40,874 nt of DNA from Leucobacter sp. wl10 (GTDB lineage: Bacteria; Actinomycetota; Actinomycetes; Actinomycetales; Microbacteriaceae), in assembly GCF_003569785.1 (NCBI RefSeq), contig NZ_KZ983998.1, positions 1-40,874 of the forward strand, written 5' to 3'. Every line of letters begins with the position of its first letter. The first letter of the stretch is position 1. The translations under genes were made by a program, and so were the position numbers. Below are positions 10,842-19,415 of the stretch, in pieces. Under the pieces are notes generated by a model. The model did no database searches. It was not told the DNA's origin and saw nothing but the letters and a program-made list of their open reading frames with translations.

Positions 10842-12952
10842 GGTGCACCCCCATAGCTCAGCGTCTCCCGCAGCATCGGGAGCGGCGGGATCAGCGGAAG
10901 CGGCCCCAGCGGATTCGGCAGCGCCGGCGTGAGGCCGAAGTGGCTGTCGCCCGCTCTTCGCAGGGACGCGCCGAGTTCCGCGCCGATCCGGCCGGTCGTG
11001 ATCTGGGCGACGCTGTCCAGTGACTGCGTTCTCCGATCGAGATACCCGTGCCCCGTCGACGCCGACACGCCGATCAGGCCGCGCCGTTCTCCCTCCCCGA
11101 TCGTGGAGTGCCCGTCGGTCGGCTTCAACCCGCTCAGCGGGTCGCCCTCCGAGGAGAAGACGAAGGCGCCCTCGTAGACGGGGCTGTTCAGCTGCGCCCC
11201 GAACGGGGCGCGCGCGGAGGGGTTCGGCTGGCCCCTCCCGGATATCCCCGCTCCGAACGGCGCGATCCGATCCCCCGACGCGTGCGTGGTGTAGATCGCC
11301 TTCTGGCCGGGAGCCGCCTCCGCGACGCGCAGTTCGTCGAGACCTCCGACGAGCCGCGTGTCCAGCCCCGCGGAGCCGAGCATCGTCAGGGTGTCCACGG
11401 GATGCCGCACCCGCGTGAGCGCGATCGCCGCGAGCGTAGTGCCGTAGGAGTGGGCGAGCACGCCCGTCGCCGGCGCACCGCGCTTCCCGCTCTCGCGGGC
11501 GGCGCGCGCCCCGTCGAGCTCGGCCGCGAAGCGCGCGGCGCCCGTGGCGGCCGACGCCGAACCCAGCACCCCGAAATCCCCCTCGTACGGCAGGTCGGGG
11601 GTGTCGTAGCCGAGCCACGCCACCACCGCGTTGGCTGTCGGGTCGGTGAGGCTCAGCTTGCTCTGCTGGGCTTCGTACAGGTTCCGGCTCGCCTCGTCCC
11701 AGCTCGCGAGCGCTCGCCGCGCATCGCTGCTCATGCCGGGAACCTCCCACGTCGTGTAGCGCGCCACGTCGAGGTCTCCGTAGGAGACCGCGATGGTCGG
11801 CGCCTCGCCCGTCATGTCGAGGGCGACGAGCTGCACCGGCGGGCGGGCGCTCCCGTACCGCACGAGGTCGGACTCCTCCCGTTTGAGAATCTCGCAGACG
11901 GCGGCCAGCAGCTCGAGCTGATCCGGAGTGAGCTCCTGCGGGTACGACCGGTAGTACTCCACCAGCCTCCGATTCGCCTCGTCACGCACTGCGAACGGCA
12001 GGCCGGGCAGATTGCCGATCACCCACGGCGCCTCGTCGATGAGCCGTCGGCGCTCATCATCGTTCAGCCCCGCCCACGCGGCCGCCACCGCTTCGGGATC
12101 GGTCGGCGCCTCCCCGACGCCCTCGCCCGACGCGCTCCCCAGCGGTCCCGTCAGCAAGGGGTGCTCCTTCACGAGTGCGGGGGCGCCCCCGCTCGTCCCC
12201 CACAGCTCTCCCGAGATGGCCGTGGCCACGGTGAACCTGCGCGATGCCCGGTCGTTCTCGCTCACGCTGAGCAGCCGACCGATCGTGGTCGCGTCCAGGG
12301 CTCCCACGAGGCGCGCCTCGGCGCGCCCGCGATCCTCGATGAGCGCGGACCACCGCCCGGTTGCGGAGTCGACGGCCTCGATCGCCGCCCGCCACCGTGA
12401 AGCGGCGGCCAGCCATCCCTGCTCGTGCATCGCCCGCAACTGCTGAACCGCGATCCTGCGCTCGCCGGCCTCCAACTCCTCGCTGCCGAAGCCGAGCTGC
12501 GGATCCGGCATCGCACCCGGCGCCCCCGCGTTCCAGGAGTAGGGCGCGGGCACCCTGATCAGCGAGGCGATGTCCTCGATGGCGGCGGCCTGCGAGCGGA
12601 TCGTCGCCAGCTGGTCGCCCACCTCCCGCACGACGCTGCTCGCCTCCGAGTGGATCCGATCCACCTCCGCGGCGTACGCGTCGAACGCTTTCTTCGCCTC
12701 CGTCGCACTGCGGTGGAGCGTGTTCGCCCCGGGGATCAGGCGGTCGCCGACCTTCTCGCGCACCCCGTCGACCCCGTCGCTCGCGACTCCGTCCAGGGAG
12801 AGCCTGGCCTGTTGCGCGGATAGGGCGTACCAGGTCGCGTCGGCGGCGACCTCGCTCGCGAATCCCGCCGCCGCACCGACCTCGGCGACGGATCCGAAGA
12901 CGGGCGTCCCCTCGAGCAGGGCGTTGGCGTCGCCGGGAACGTAGATGGTCAT
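10838..12952 (-). CDS. DUF1023-type alpha/beta hydrolase with helical N-terminal domain (type VII-linked)
   Basis: A 704-residue protein in two parts. The first ~240 residues are predicted mostly helical and rich in Ala, Glu and Arg, like WXG/LXG-type secretion domains. The C-terminal half (about 360-660) matches the DUF1023 alpha/beta hydrolase family: AWLGYDTPDL, the nucleophile elbow LAHSYGTT with Ser502, and a late STGHGYLD that may supply the catalytic His. DUF1023 hydrolases are recurrent neighbours of WXG100 genes in actinobacteria. It could be an exported effector or a cell-wall/lipid hydrolase serving the system; no signal peptide is visible, which favours export by the operon's own ATPase. 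The ATG at 12952 overlaps the previous stop (ATGA), and its stop overlaps the lipoprotein start. Confidence 0.82.
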   Translation of the reverse strand: MTIYVPGDANALLEGTPVFGSVAEVGAAAGFASEVAADATWYALSAQQARLSLDGVASDGVDGVREKVGDRLIPGANTLHRSATEAKKAFDAYAAEVDRIHSEASSVVREVGDQLATIRSQAAAIEDIASLIRVPAPYSWNAGAPGAMPDPQLGFGSEELEAGERRIAVQQLRAMHEQGWLAAASRWRAAIEAVDSATGRWSALIEDRGRAEARLVGALDATTIGRLLSVSENDRASRRFTVATAISGELWGTSGGAPALVKEHPLLTGPLGSASGEGVGEAPTDPEAVAAAWAGLNDDERRRLIDEAPWVIGNLPGLPFAVRDEANRRLVEYYRSYPQELTPDQLELLAAVCEILKREESDLVRYGSARPPVQLVALDMTGEAPTIAVSYGDLDVARYTTWEVPGMSSDARRALASWDEASRNLYEAQQSKLSLTDPTANAVVAWLGYDTPDLPYEGDFGVLGSASAATGAARFAAELDGARAARESGKRGAPATGVLAHSYGTTLAAIALTRVRHPVDTLTMLGSAGLDTRLVGGLDELRVAEAAPGQKAIYTTHASGDRIAPFGAGISGRGQPNPSARAPFGAQLNSPVYEGAFVFSSEGDPLSGLKPTDGHSTIGEGERRGLIGVSASTGHGYLDRRTQSLDSVAQITTGRIGAELGASLRRAGDSHFGLTPALPNPLGPLPLIPPLPMLRETLSYGGAP

Positions 12953-13254
12953 CGCCCGCTCCCCGTCACCGCGAAACCGGCGTCGAGCGTCCGGGCCACG
13001 CGCGCGTCGAGATCGGAGCTGTCCTGCATCACCCCGGCGATCTGCTCGCTCGCCGTCTTCGCCGCGTCGGCCAGCGCCAGCCGCCCGGTCTGCAGACCCC
13101 CGAGAAAACCGCGCACCTCTCCGCCGATCCCCGTCAGGCTCGCCGGCGCCGCCGGCGGAGCCGACCGGCCCGCCGCCAGGTCGCCGGCCGCGGTGACGAG
13201 GAACGCACCGGCGGCCGCGAGGGCATCGTCCCGAATAGAGAGCCGTTCCGCCAC
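12949..13254 (-). CDS. Small helical protein of the type VII-like operon (WXG100/EspC-like)
   Basis: A 101-residue, mostly helical, Ala-rich protein without signal peptide or membrane segment. A Pro/Ala-rich bend (about 30-42) separates two helical parts, a hairpin-like outline that resembles WXG100 or EspC-type partners; a Gly-rich GIGGEVRGFLGGLQ sits where the central turn would be. No WxG is present. The GTG start at 13254 has an excellent AGGAGGAG 5 nt ahead, and the gene overlaps the hydrolase by ATGA. It probably acts as a co-secreted partner or chaperone of the hydrolase, but this rests only on size, predicted fold and position. Confidence 0.7.
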   Translation of the reverse strand: MAERLSIRDDALAAAGAFLVTAAGDLAAGRSAPPAAPASLTGIGGEVRGFLGGLQTGRLALADAAKTASEQIAGVMQDSSDLDARVARTLDAGFAVTGSGR

Positions 13255-13308
13255 GAGGTCTCCTCCTCTCCCGCACGCGCGTGGACAGTCCGTACCGGCG
13301 CGGAGGCT

Positions 13309-13602
13309 CTAACCGATCCTCGAGGCGATCTGCGCGTCCATCTCGCGCATCGCATTGGCGGTCTGCGTGAGGAAGTTCTGGATCTCGCCGAGCCGGCCCA
13401 CCACCGCGTGCGCACTGCTCGTGTACTCGGTGTACGCCGCGTTGAATCTGCCGGAGGCCTGGTCGGTTACGAACCCCGACGCCACCAGGTTGGCGATCTG
13501 CGTCTGCATGGACTGCAGCTTCTGCGTGATCTCGTCGCGGCCGAGCCCCAACTGGGCCGCGGCCTGCTCCATCTCCGAGTACGAGACGTTGATGTTGGCC
13601 AT
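13309..13602 (-). CDS. WXG100 family type VII secretion target (ESAT-6-like)
   Basis: A 97-residue helical-hairpin protein, exactly the family length. Helix 1 (about 8-40, with EMEQAAAQLGLGRDEITQKLQSMQTQI) is followed by a turn in which the usual W-x-G is replaced by ASGFVTDQASGRF, then helix 2 ending FLTQTANAMREMDAQIASRIG. Loss of the Trp with retention of the SGF..D..SG context is common among actinobacterial members. Such proteins are dimeric substrates or structural parts of type VII machines. The ATG at 13602 has AGGAG 6 nt upstream. It is the first gene of the operon and lies 54 nt before the next. Confidence 0.9.
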   Translation of the reverse strand: MANINVSYSEMEQAAAQLGLGRDEITQKLQSMQTQIANLVASGFVTDQASGRFNAAYTEYTSSAHAVVGRLGEIQNFLTQTANAMREMDAQIASRIG

Positions 13603-13654
13603 GGGATGCTCCTGTTCGTGAGGCGCGCGAAGCCCGGTTCGCCCGCGGTCGGGG

Positions 13655-13681
13655 TCGTCTCCGGCCGTTTTTCGGAGACGA
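13655..13681. repeat. 9-bp inverted repeat in the leader of the WXG100 operon
   Basis: TCGTCTCCG (13655-13663) pairs with CGGAGACGA (13673-13681) around a 9-nt loop. It lies 53 nt upstream of the WXG100 start, in the untranslated leader if the promoter is further upstream. Could be an operator or an RNA hairpin. Confidence 0.5.
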
Positions 13682-13741
13682 TCCTCACTGTATTCACGCG
13701 GGACGAGGCGTGAAGACGAGATCGAGCAATCTGTGCATAAG

Positions 13742-13777
13742 TCGCTCGCATCGCCTCGTTGAGGAGGTTGTGAGCGA
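13742..13777. repeat. Compound hairpin between proS and the WXG100 operon
   Basis: Outer arms TCGCTCGCA (13742-13750) and TGTGAGCGA (13769-13777) pair with one wobble. Between them CCTC (13754-13757) and GAGG (13761-13764) form an inner stem with a GTT loop. It may be a second proS terminator or a control element of the secretion operon. Confidence 0.45.
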
Positions 13778-13807
13778 AGCAGGAGATCCTCCCCGCACGC
13801 ACGCGAA

Positions 13808-13835
13808 AGGCCGGGCGGGAGTCCCGGCCCGGCCT
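13808..13835 (-). terminator. Likely intrinsic terminator of proS
   Basis: AGGCCGGGC (13808-13816) pairs with GCCCGGCCT (13827-13835), with an inner GGG/CCC, starting 13 nt after the proS stop. On the minus strand it is followed by TTT. Confidence 0.6.
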
Positions 13836-13848
13836 CGCAGACGAGGGG

Positions 13849-15615
13849 CTACGCGACGAACAGCGCCGGCACCTCCGCCAGAGCCACCTTCTCCTTCGTG
13901 CCCGCCGCCCGGTCCCACACCTCGGCGAACCCCTCGGCGGCGTCGCGGCCGACGACGACCACGCGCGGCACCCCCAGCAGCTCTGCGTCGCCGAACTTCA
14001 CGCCCGGCGACGCCTTGGGGCGGTCGTCGTAGAGCACCTCGACCCCCGCCGCGTCGAGCGAGGCGGCGAGCTCGGAGGCGAGCTCGTACACCGCCTGGTC
14101 CTTGCCGGTCGCGACCAGGTGCACGTCGAACGGCGCGATCGCGCGCGGCCAGACGAGCCCCCGATCGTCGTGGTTGAGGTCGGCGAGCGCCGCCATGATG
14201 CGGGTCACGCCGATGCCGTACGAACCCATCGTCACGGTGACGAGCTTGCCGTTCTCATCGAGCACCTGCAGACCCAGCGCCTCGGCGTACTTGCGGCCGA
14301 GCTGGAACACGTGCCCGAGCTCCATGCCGCGGGCGAGCGAGACGGGCCCCGAGCCGTCCGGAGCTGGATCGCCGTCCCGCACGGTCGCCGCATCCACCAC
14401 GCCGTCGGCGGTGAAGTCCCGCCCCGCGACCAGGTAGGCGACGTGCTTCTCGTGCTCGTTCGCGCCGGTCACCCAAGACGTGCCGTCGACCACGCGCGGA
14501 TCGAGCAGATAGCGGATCCCCGTCGTCCCCTCGATGCCCAGAACCGCGGAGCCGTTCAGCACCGGGCCGATATAGCCCTTGACCAGGCCCGGATGCCGCG
14601 CGAAGTCCTCATCGGACGCGGGCTCCACCTCGCAGTTCGGGAACGCCACCTCGATGCGCTTCATCTCGGCGTCGCGATCCCCGGGGATGCCGATGACCAC
14701 GACCTCGCGCTCGCCCTCCGGCGAGGTCACCGCCAGCACCACGTTCTTGAGCGTGTCGGCGGCCGTCCACTCCCGCCCATCGGCACGGGGCAGCACCGCG
14801 TTGGCGTGCGACACGAGCGTCTCGATGGTGGGGGTGTTCGGCGAGTCGAAGACCACGGCCGAGGGCCGGCCCTCGACCGGCAGGGGATCCGGAACCGGCG
14901 TGCGATACGCCTCGACGTTCGCGGCGTAACCGCCCTCCGAGCGCACGAAGGTGTCCTCGCCGATCTCGATGGGCAGCAGGAACTCCTCGCTGCGCGAGCC
15001 GCCCATGGCCCCCGCATCGGCCGACACGATCACGTACTCGATGCCGAGCCGCGTGAAGATGCGCTCGTACGCGTCGCGCTGCCGCTGGTAGGACGCCTCG
15101 AGCCCCTCGTCGCTGACATCGAACGAGTAGGCGTCCTTCATGGTGAACTCGCGGCCGCGCAGCAGACCGGCCCGGGGGCGCGCCTCGTCGCGGTACTTGT
15201 CCTGGATCTGGTAGAGCGCGAGCGGCAGATCCTTGTACGAGGAGACGATGTCCTTCACCATGAGCGTGAACACCTCCTCGTGCGTGGGCGCGAGCAGGTA
15301 GTCGGCTCCGTGGCGATCCCGCAGGCGGAAGAGCGCGTCGCCGTACTCCTCCCAGCGCCCGGTCGCCTCGTACGGCTCGCGCGGCAGCAGCGCGGGGAAG
15401 TGCACCTCGTACGCACCGGCCGCGGCCATCTCCTCGCGGACGATGCGCTCGATCTTCTCCTTGACGCGCAGGCCCAGCGGCATCCACCCGAACACCCCCG
15501 GGGCCTGGCGGCGGATGTATCCCGCCCGCACGAGCAGCTTGTGGCTGGCCACCTCGGCGTCGGCGGGATCCTCGCGCAGGGTCTTCAGGAAGTAGTTGCT
15601 GAGCCGTGTCATCAC
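13849..15615 (-). CDS. proS: Prolyl-tRNA synthetase
   Basis: A 588-residue class II aminoacyl-tRNA synthetase that charges tRNA-Pro. It begins with the bacterial-type N terminus ([39 protein letters not shown]). Class II motif 2 is seen around [25 protein letters not shown], an editing insertion (YbaK-like, roughly 230-395) follows, then motif 3 near [14 protein letters not shown] and the C-terminal anticodon-binding domain with [19 protein letters not shown]. Length is normal for the bacterial type. GTG at 15615 is preferred over ATG at 15612 because a TACGAT -10 box stands exactly 6 nt ahead, which fits a leaderless transcript. Divergent from the mannosyltransferase gene. Confidence 0.97.
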   Translation of the reverse strand: MMTRLSNYFLKTLREDPADAEVASHKLLVRAGYIRRQAPGVFGWMPLGLRVKEKIERIVREEMAAAGAYEVHFPALLPREPYEATGRWEEYGDALFRLRDRHGADYLLAPTHEEVFTLMVKDIVSSYKDLPLALYQIQDKYRDEARPRAGLLRGREFTMKDAYSFDVSDEGLEASYQRQRDAYERIFTRLGIEYVIVSADAGAMGGSRSEEFLLPIEIGEDTFVRSEGGYAANVEAYRTPVPDPLPVEGRPSAVVFDSPNTPTIETLVSHANAVLPRADGREWTAADTLKNVVLAVTSPEGEREVVVIGIPGDRDAEMKRIEVAFPNCEVEPASDEDFARHPGLVKGYIGPVLNGSAVLGIEGTTGIRYLLDPRVVDGTSWVTGANEHEKHVAYLVAGRDFTADGVVDAATVRDGDPAPDGSGPVSLARGMELGHVFQLGRKYAEALGLQVLDENGKLVTVTMGSYGIGVTRIMAALADLNHDDRGLVWPRAIAPFDVHLVATGKDQAVYELASELAASLDAAGVEVLYDDRPKASPGVKFGDAELLGVPRVVVVGRDAAEGFAEVWDRAAGTKEKVALAEVPALFVA

Positions 15616-15621
15616 CCCACC

Positions 15622-15627
15622 ATCGTA
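15622..15627 (-). promoter_or_regulatory. -10 box (TACGAT) of proS, leaderless
   Basis: Read on the minus strand, TACGAT is separated by 6 nt from the GTG start at 15615, so transcription would begin at or next to the start codon. Confidence 0.55.
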
Positions 15628-15641
15628 GCCCGCCGCCGCCC

Positions 15642-15647
15642 TAGGCT
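15642..15647 (+). promoter_or_regulatory. -10 box (TAGGCT) of the mannosyltransferase gene, leaderless
   Basis: TAGGCT ends 6 nt before the GTG at 15654. It is 14 bp from the oppositely directed proS -10 box, so the two promoters must compete for polymerase. Confidence 0.55.
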
Positions 15648-15653
15648 GGGGGC

Positions 15654-17228
15654 GTGAGCGGAATGCGGTGGTGGCGATGGCTGGGGCCGGCAGCGGTGCT
15701 CGGGATCGCGGCGGCGCTGCGCTTCTGGGCGCTCTCCCGCCCCGATTCCCTGGTGTTCGACGAGCTCTACTACGTGCGCGACGCCATCAGCCAGCTCGCG
15801 CGCGGCTTTCCGACGGTCTGGCCCGATGACGACCCCGACATGAGCGGGGCGAGGGCGACGGGGTTCACGGACGCCCCGTCGAACGCCGTGCATCCGCCGC
15901 TCGGCAAGTGGTTGATCGGCCTCGGGATCCTCGTCTTCGGGCCGGGAAGCGGGTGGGGATGGCGCAGTGCCGTCGCCGTCGCCGGCGTGGCGACGGTCGC
16001 CGTGGTGATGCGCCTCGGGTGGCGGATCTCTCGCAGCCTGCTCGTCGCCTGCACGGCGGGCCTGCTGCTGGCGATCGACGGGGTGCACGTGGTGCTGAGC
16101 CGTGTGGGGCTGCTCGATGGGATCCTGACCCTGTTCGTGGCGCTGGGCGCGCTGTTCGTGTGGCGAGATCAGGAGGCCGTGTCGCTCCGGTCGGACGCCC
16201 TCGTCCGTTCGGAGGTCTCCGGCCGAACGCCTCCGGCCGGAGCCGGATCTGCCACGGGCCGGAGGGCGATCGCACCCGACGTCGTCTGGCGCAGACCGTG
16301 GCTGCTGGCGGCCGGGCTCACCTTCGGGGCGGCGGCCGCGGTCAAGTGGTCGGGGCTGTACGCGCTCGCGTTCTTTCTCGTGTACGTGACGGTGCGGGAC
16401 CTGCTGGCCCGCCTGCGCGCCGGCGGGGAGCGGCGGTCGGCGGTTGCCGGATCCGCGCTGCAAGCGCTGGTCTCCGCCGCGATCGCGCTGCCCGCAGCCG
16501 CGGTCGTCTACATCTCGAGCTGGGCCGGCTGGATCCTGAACCCCGGCGGCTGGGGGCGCACCCCCGGCACGCCCTGGCCGGTCTCCCTCGCCCGGTATCA
16601 CGCCGAGATGCTCGGCTGGCACAGCACGCTGAGCGCCCCCCACCCCTACCAGTCGCCCCCGCTCACCTGGCCGCTGGCGCTGATCCCCACCGCCATGTAC
16701 AAGGCCCGCTGGACCGACGGGTGCCCGCAGGGCGCGTGCGTCGCGGCGATCTCTCCGCTGCCGAACCCGCTGGTGACCTGGGGAGGGGTGGCGGCGCTGC
16801 TGGTGATCGCGTACCTGATCGTGCGGCGCTCGACGCGCGGACGAGGATCGGCGGCCCCCGATCCGCTCGTCGCGGCGGGGGCCTTCGTGCTGACGGGGTA
16901 CCTCTCGGGGTGGCTGCCCTGGGTGTTCACGTTCTCGCGCTCGGCCGTGTTCCAGTTCTACGCCGTCGTGCTCACGCCGTTCTCGGCGCTCGCGCTCGCA
17001 CTGCTGCTCGGCTTGCTGACCGGGATCCCGCTGCGTTCCGGCGCGGGCGCCGCTGCCGGTCTGCGCCTCGACTCGTCGCCGGAGGCGCTGCGCGGCCGCC
17101 GGATCGCCGTCGCGCTGTTCATCACGGCCGCGATGGCGCTCGCGGTGCTGTTCTTCCCGGTTTGGTCGGGCATGCCCGTGGCGGAGTGGTTCTGGAAGTG
17201 GCACCTGTGGCTGCCCGGGTGGGGCTAG
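15654..17228 (+). CDS. pmt: Polyprenyl-phosphate-mannose-protein mannosyltransferase (PMT, GT39)
   Basis: A 524-residue integral membrane glycosyltransferase that would move mannose from polyprenyl-phosphate-mannose to Ser/Thr of proteins crossing the membrane. The acidic motif [10 protein letters not shown] (residues about 34-43), in the first external loop after one membrane segment, is the catalytic Asp-Glu of the GT39 family. [15 protein letters not shown] and [17 protein letters not shown] are further family motifs, as is the extracytoplasmic block [11 protein letters not shown]. About ten hydrophobic segments follow, ending [13 protein letters not shown]. Length matches actinobacterial Pmt (about 510-540). 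The stop is 4 nt from the stop of the convergent response-regulator gene. Confidence 0.93.
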   Translation: MSGMRWWRWLGPAAVLGIAAALRFWALSRPDSLVFDELYYVRDAISQLARGFPTVWPDDDPDMSGARATGFTDAPSNAVHPPLGKWLIGLGILVFGPGSGWGWRSAVAVAGVATVAVVMRLGWRISRSLLVACTAGLLLAIDGVHVVLSRVGLLDGILTLFVALGALFVWRDQEAVSLRSDALVRSEVSGRTPPAGAGSATGRRAIAPDVVWRRPWLLAAGLTFGAAAAVKWSGLYALAFFLVYVTVRDLLARLRAGGERRSAVAGSALQALVSAAIALPAAAVVYISSWAGWILNPGGWGRTPGTPWPVSLARYHAEMLGWHSTLSAPHPYQSPPLTWPLALIPTAMYKARWTDGCPQGACVAAISPLPNPLVTWGGVAALLVIAYLIVRRSTRGRGSAAPDPLVAAGAFVLTGYLSGWLPWVFTFSRSAVFQFYAVVLTPFSALALALLLGLLTGIPLRSGAGAAAGLRLDSSPEALRGRRIAVALFITAAMALAVLFFPVWSGMPVAEWFWKWHLWLPGWG

Positions 17229-17232
17229 CGAC

Positions 17233-17919
17233 TCAGAGCAGGCGCCGCTGCAGCGCCCAGGCGGTGAGCTCGTGGCGGTTGGAGAGCTGCAGCTTGCGCA
17301 GCACGTTCGACACGTGGGTCTCGACCGTCTTGACGGAGAGGAACAGCTCGGCCGCGACCTCCTTGTAGGCGTAGCCCCGGGCGATCATGCGCATCACCTC
17401 CTGCTCGCGCGCCGAGAGCCGGTCGAGCTCGTCGTCGCGCGCCGCGGTCTCCCCCAGCCCGGCGCCGAAGGCGTCGAGCACGAACCCCGCCAGACGCGGC
17501 GAGAACACCGCATCGCCGCTGTGCACTCGCACGACCGCCGCCGTGACCTCGGCGCCGGAGGCCGTCTTCGTGAGGTAGCCTCTCGCCCCGGCGCGGATCA
17601 CGCTCACCACGTCGTCGGCGGCATCGGAGACGCTGAGCGCCAGAAACCGCGCGCCGCGCGCCGCGGGCGCCCGCGACAGCCGCTGCAGCACCTCGGCCCC
17701 GCCGCCGCCCGAGCCGCCGGGCAGGTGCACGTCGAGCAGCACCACGTCGGGGGCCGAGGCCGAGATGCGCGCGACCGCCTCGTCGACGTCCGCCGCTTCG
17801 CCCACCACCTCGAGCTGCTCCCCGAGCTCCGCGCGCAGGCCCGTGCGGAATATCTGGTGATCGTCGACGATCACCACCCTGATCGGATCGCGTCCCGTCT
17901 CGTCGACCCGCTCGCTCAT
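17233..17919 (-). CDS. LuxR/NarL-family response regulator (LiaR-like)
   Basis: A 228-residue two-component regulator. The receiver domain (about 13-130) has the acidic pair in VIVDDH, the phospho-acceptor Asp63 in VVLLDVHLPGG, and a conserved Lys in GYLTKTAS. The C-terminal LuxR helix-turn-helix (about 165-228) carries LSAREQEVMRMIARGYAYKEVAAELFLSVKTVETHVSNVLRKL. ATG at 17919 overlaps the kinase stop by 4 nt (ATGA), so the two are translated together and form a cognate pair. With PspC-domain proteins on both sides the pair probably responds to envelope stress. The receiver contains a Gly-rich insertion (GGSGGGGAEVLQ) after the acceptor Asp, slightly longer than usual. Confidence 0.92.
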   Translation of the reverse strand: MSERVDETGRDPIRVVIVDDHQIFRTGLRAELGEQLEVVGEAADVDEAVARISASAPDVVLLDVHLPGGSGGGGAEVLQRLSRAPAARGARFLALSVSDAADDVVSVIRAGARGYLTKTASGAEVTAAVVRVHSGDAVFSPRLAGFVLDAFGAGLGETAARDDELDRLSAREQEVMRMIARGYAYKEVAAELFLSVKTVETHVSNVLRKLQLSNRHELTAWALQRRLL

Positions 17920-19307
17920 CGCTCCTCCTCCTCCTCAACCCCGTCGACGTTCTCGCGCGGAATCGACAGGCGCACCGAGGTGCCCGATCCGCCCGGTCCC
18001 CGCACGATCCTCGCCGTGCCCCCGGCCCGCTCCATGCGCCCGAGAATCGATTCCCGCACGCCCATGCGTCCCTCGGGCAGGTCATCGAGGTCTAGCCCGA
18101 GCCCGCGATCCGTCACGTCGACGGCGATCCGATCCCGCGTCGCCTCGAGATAGACGGTCACCTCTCCGCCCGCGTGCCGGGCCGCGTTGAGCATGGCCTC
18201 GCGCGCGGCGGCGACGAGAGCGTCGGGCGCGAGCAGCCCCGCGCCGACTCCCACGGCGACGATCTCGAAGCGCACCGGGTGGTGGGCCTCGAGCGTCTGA
18301 GCGTGCGCGCGCAGCTCGGCGTCGACGGCCGCGCGCGCGGGAGCGGCGCCCCCGTCGGCCCCGCGGAAGAGCCACTCCCGGAGCTCCCGCTCCTGCCCGC
18401 GGGCGAGCCGGGCGATGTCGCTGCCGGGTTCGGAGCGCTGCTGGATGAGCGCGAGCGTCTGCAGCACCGAGTCGTGCAGGTGGGCGGCGATGTCCGAGCG
18501 CTCGGCCTCGCGAGCACGTGCGGCGCGCTCGGCCATGAGCTCACGGTTGACGCGCAGCAGCCACGGCGCGACGGCGAGCGCGACCCCGGCCAGCACCGAG
18601 ACGGCCGCGGCTATGACGGTCCAGGCGCTCGGCTCGCGCGCGGTCACGAAGAACATGAGCACGCCCACGGCCACGAGCGCGAGCGCCGCGAGCACGCGGG
18701 GCAGCTGATGACGGTCGGGGCGGTCGCGATCCGCGATCTGCCACCAGGCGAGTCCCACGCCCGCCAGCACCGCGAGCGCGGGCAGCAGCAGTTCGAGTTC
18801 GAGCTGCACGCCGAGGCGCTCGAGCACCAGTCCCGCGCCCGTGACGAGCAGGCAGGCGCCGAGCAGCAGCTCGGCGACGGGCCAGCGCCGCCGCGGCACC
18901 GCCGGCCCCCGAGCGGGAGGGGCGCTCTCGGGCAGGCCCGGCTCGCGCGGACCGGCACCGGCCGGTCGGGGATCCGGCGCCGCCGCAGTCGGCTCGCTCG
19001 AGACCGGCGCCCGCGGCGAGATCGCGGCGGCCGGGACCGGCGGAGCGGCGGCACCCGCGGGAGACGGCCGCTCCGCCGGGCGGGTCAGGGCGCGTCGCAG
19101 CGGCACGATCCCCTCGACGTCTCCCGCTCCCGGCACGGTGCCCCACAGCCAGAGGTAGAGCAGGCCGCCGAAGCCCCCGAGGAGGGTCATCACGAGCATG
19201 CCGACGCGCACCGGGCCGACCGGCACCCCCAGGTGCGCCGCGAGCCCGCCGCACACCCCCGCGATCACGCGATCGTCGCGCGGTCGGGTGAGCGGGATCC
19301 GGTCCAT
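17916..19307 (-). CDS. PspC-domain sensor histidine kinase (LiaS-like)
   Basis: A 463-residue membrane kinase. An N-terminal PspC domain (about 5-60, with RVIAGVCGGLAAHLG and a membrane segment) is joined by a Pro/Ala-rich linker (70-140) to four further hydrophobic segments (about 143-250). Then comes a HisKA_3 dimerisation domain with the phospho-acceptor His about residue 278 in AAHLHDSVLQTLALIQQ, and an ATPase domain with DVTDRGLGLDLDD. The PspC fusion suggests sensing of membrane or cell-wall damage. ATG at 19307 is chosen over an in-frame TTG 12 nt upstream because a TTGGAT box stands 6 nt ahead. The gene is divergent from another PspC-domain protein, sharing a repeat-rich control region. 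Confidence 0.92.
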   Translation of the reverse strand: MDRIPLTRPRDDRVIAGVCGGLAAHLGVPVGPVRVGMLVMTLLGGFGGLLYLWLWGTVPGAGDVEGIVPLRRALTRPAERPSPAGAAAPPVPAAAISPRAPVSSEPTAAAPDPRPAGAGPREPGLPESAPPARGPAVPRRRWPVAELLLGACLLVTGAGLVLERLGVQLELELLLPALAVLAGVGLAWWQIADRDRPDRHQLPRVLAALALVAVGVLMFFVTAREPSAWTVIAAAVSVLAGVALAVAPWLLRVNRELMAERAARAREAERSDIAAHLHDSVLQTLALIQQRSEPGSDIARLARGQERELREWLFRGADGGAAPARAAVDAELRAHAQTLEAHHPVRFEIVAVGVGAGLLAPDALVAAAREAMLNAARHAGGEVTVYLEATRDRIAVDVTDRGLGLDLDDLPEGRMGVRESILGRMERAGGTARIVRGPGGSGTSVRLSIPRENVDGVEEEEER

Positions 19308-19313
19308 GCTCCC

Positions 19314-19319
19314 ATCCAA
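19314..19319 (-). promoter_or_regulatory. Candidate -10 box (TTGGAT) of the PspC-kinase gene, leaderless
   Basis: On the minus strand TTGGAT is separated by 6 nt from the ATG at 19307. Confidence 0.35.
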
Positions 19320-19358
19320 GCAGCTGCCTCCGACGTTCGGGGACCCCGGGGCGACGGT

Positions 19359-19385
19359 TCAGGGACGGATCAGGGTGAACCCCGA
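19359..19385. promoter_or_regulatory. Candidate operator in the divergent PspC/kinase control region
   Basis: TCAGGG occurs at 19359 and again at 19370, exactly 11 nt apart. The second copy is part of an imperfect palindrome, TCAGGGTGAACCCCGA (19370-19385), with GGGT-GA-ACCC at its centre. Location between the divergent genes makes it a likely site for the neighbouring response regulator. Confidence 0.45.
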
Positions 19386-19409
19386 TGGCGCGGTGCCGGT
19401 GGCGGGCGG

Positions 19410-19415
19410 CAGACT
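19410..19415 (+). promoter_or_regulatory. Candidate -10 box (CAGACT) of the PspC/LiaF-like gene, leaderless
   Basis: CAGACT stands 6 nt before the ATG at 19422; the palindromic element at 19370-19385 would lie at about the -35 region. Confidence 0.4.

Noticed and set aside
15612..17204. Long open frame antisense to pmt
   Set aside because: Translation is Arg/Pro/Gln-rich with no recognisable domain; the plus-strand mannosyltransferase explains the region.
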